Positions 5,464-5,698 of a DNA stretch of 5,698 bases are shown here, piece after piece. A model generated the notes under the pieces. It searched no databases. It was given only the letters and a program-made list of their open reading frames with translations, and had not been told where the DNA came from. This stretch comes from Clostridia bacterium (GTDB lineage: Bacteria > Bacillota > Clostridia > Oscillospirales > CAG-382), in assembly GCA_017938055.1 (NCBI GenBank), contig JAGBCG010000122.1, positions 1 through 5,698 on the forward strand, given 5' to 3'. Position 1 is the stretch's first letter. Each line of letters opens with the position of its first letter. Made by a program: the position numbers and the translations under genes.

Positions 5464-5698
5464 ATGAAAGCAGTTATCACAGTTACAGCAAAAGATGCAA
5501 AAGGAATTATTTCAAAAGTAAGTACAAAACTATATGAATACGGTGCTAATATAATTGATATTTCACAAAGTGTGGTTGGTGAGTATTTTGCCATGATTAT
5601 GCTTGTGGAAATGGATGACAAAGATAAAAAGTTTCTGGAGATGAGTGATTCACTCAAAGAACTTGGCAAGGCTGAAGGTCTTGTAATACAGGCGATGC
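5464..5698 (+). CDS. UPF0237 family ACT-domain protein (3' end cut off by the window)
   Basis: 78 residues are visible of a family that is usually about 90, so roughly the last dozen are missing. Almost the whole protein is one ACT domain, a small ligand-binding fold typical of amino-acid-responsive regulators. Diagnostic stretches are MKAVITVTAKDAKGIISKVS (1-20), with the conserved D-x-x-GII turn, LYEYGANIIDISQS (23-36) and EYFAMIMLVEM (40-50). These match the UPF0237 pattern (KDxxGIIAxVS, NILDISQ, YFxMIMxVD). The start at 5464 follows GAAAGGA (5446-5452) at a long spacing of 11 nt, but no other start exists in frame. A clear promoter lies upstream. In many Firmicutes this gene is followed by a UPF0210 (PFL-like) gene; that would lie beyond the window. 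The ligand is unknown. Confidence 0.93.
   Translation, partial: MKAVITVTAKDAKGIISKVSTKLYEYGANIIDISQSVVGEYFAMIMLVEMDDKDKKFLEMSDSLKELGKAEGLVIQAM

Noticed and set aside
5442..5669. A 75-codon minus-strand open frame over the ACT-domain gene
   Set aside because: It is the complement of a clear UPF0237 gene with its own promoter.
1..5698. CRISPR array, tRNA, insertion sequence or defence/mobile gene cluster
   Set aside because: No regularly spaced repeats, no cloverleaf-like sequence, no transposase or integrase frame, and coding density and style look uniform across the window.

Overview
The window looks like chromosomal sequence from a low-GC Firmicute, most likely a gut-type member of the Clostridia. 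The evidence is AT-rich DNA, ribonuclease M5, a Bacillus-type xanthine phosphoribosyltransferase, strong AGGAG-type ribosome binding sites, near-consensus sigma-A promoters and a UPF0237 ACT-domain gene. I see no tRNA, rRNA, CRISPR array, insertion sequence or phage gene. The species cannot be fixed from this sequence alone.

Layout, left to right. (1) The 3' nine-tenths of a ribonuclease M5 gene (rnmV, + strand) ends in an intrinsic terminator whose loop holds the stop codon. (2) xpt (+) follows, behind its own TTGAAT-17-TATAAT promoter with a leader too short for a purine riboswitch. (3) A large 843-residue gene (+) starts 65 bp after xpt, with no terminator between them. It encodes two beta-sandwich-like modules, a GH99-like/WbsX-type TIM barrel and a C-terminal copper-amine-oxidase-N-like ('stalk') module, with no signal peptide. 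(4) A bidirectional terminator separates it from a convergent two-gene operon on the minus strand. (5) That operon runs from a perfect-consensus TTGACA-17-TATAAT promoter through a small two-helix membrane protein (DUF6106-like) into a TIM-barrel metal-dependent amidohydrolase. The amidohydrolase starts at TTG one base after the preceding stop. (6) A 217-bp divergent intergenic region leads to a + strand UPF0237 ACT-domain gene, cut by the window end.

Functional picture: rnmV (5S rRNA maturation), xpt (purine salvage) and the ACT protein are housekeeping or regulatory genes. The least ordinary gene is the 843-residue protein. Its architecture normally suggests an extracellular carbohydrate-active protein, yet it has no export signal, carries 21 cysteines, and has alanine where the second conserved glutamate of the family's NEW/F-x-EG motif is expected. 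It may be a non-catalytic or altered glycan-related protein, but its role is not known. No clear multi-gene novel system is visible.
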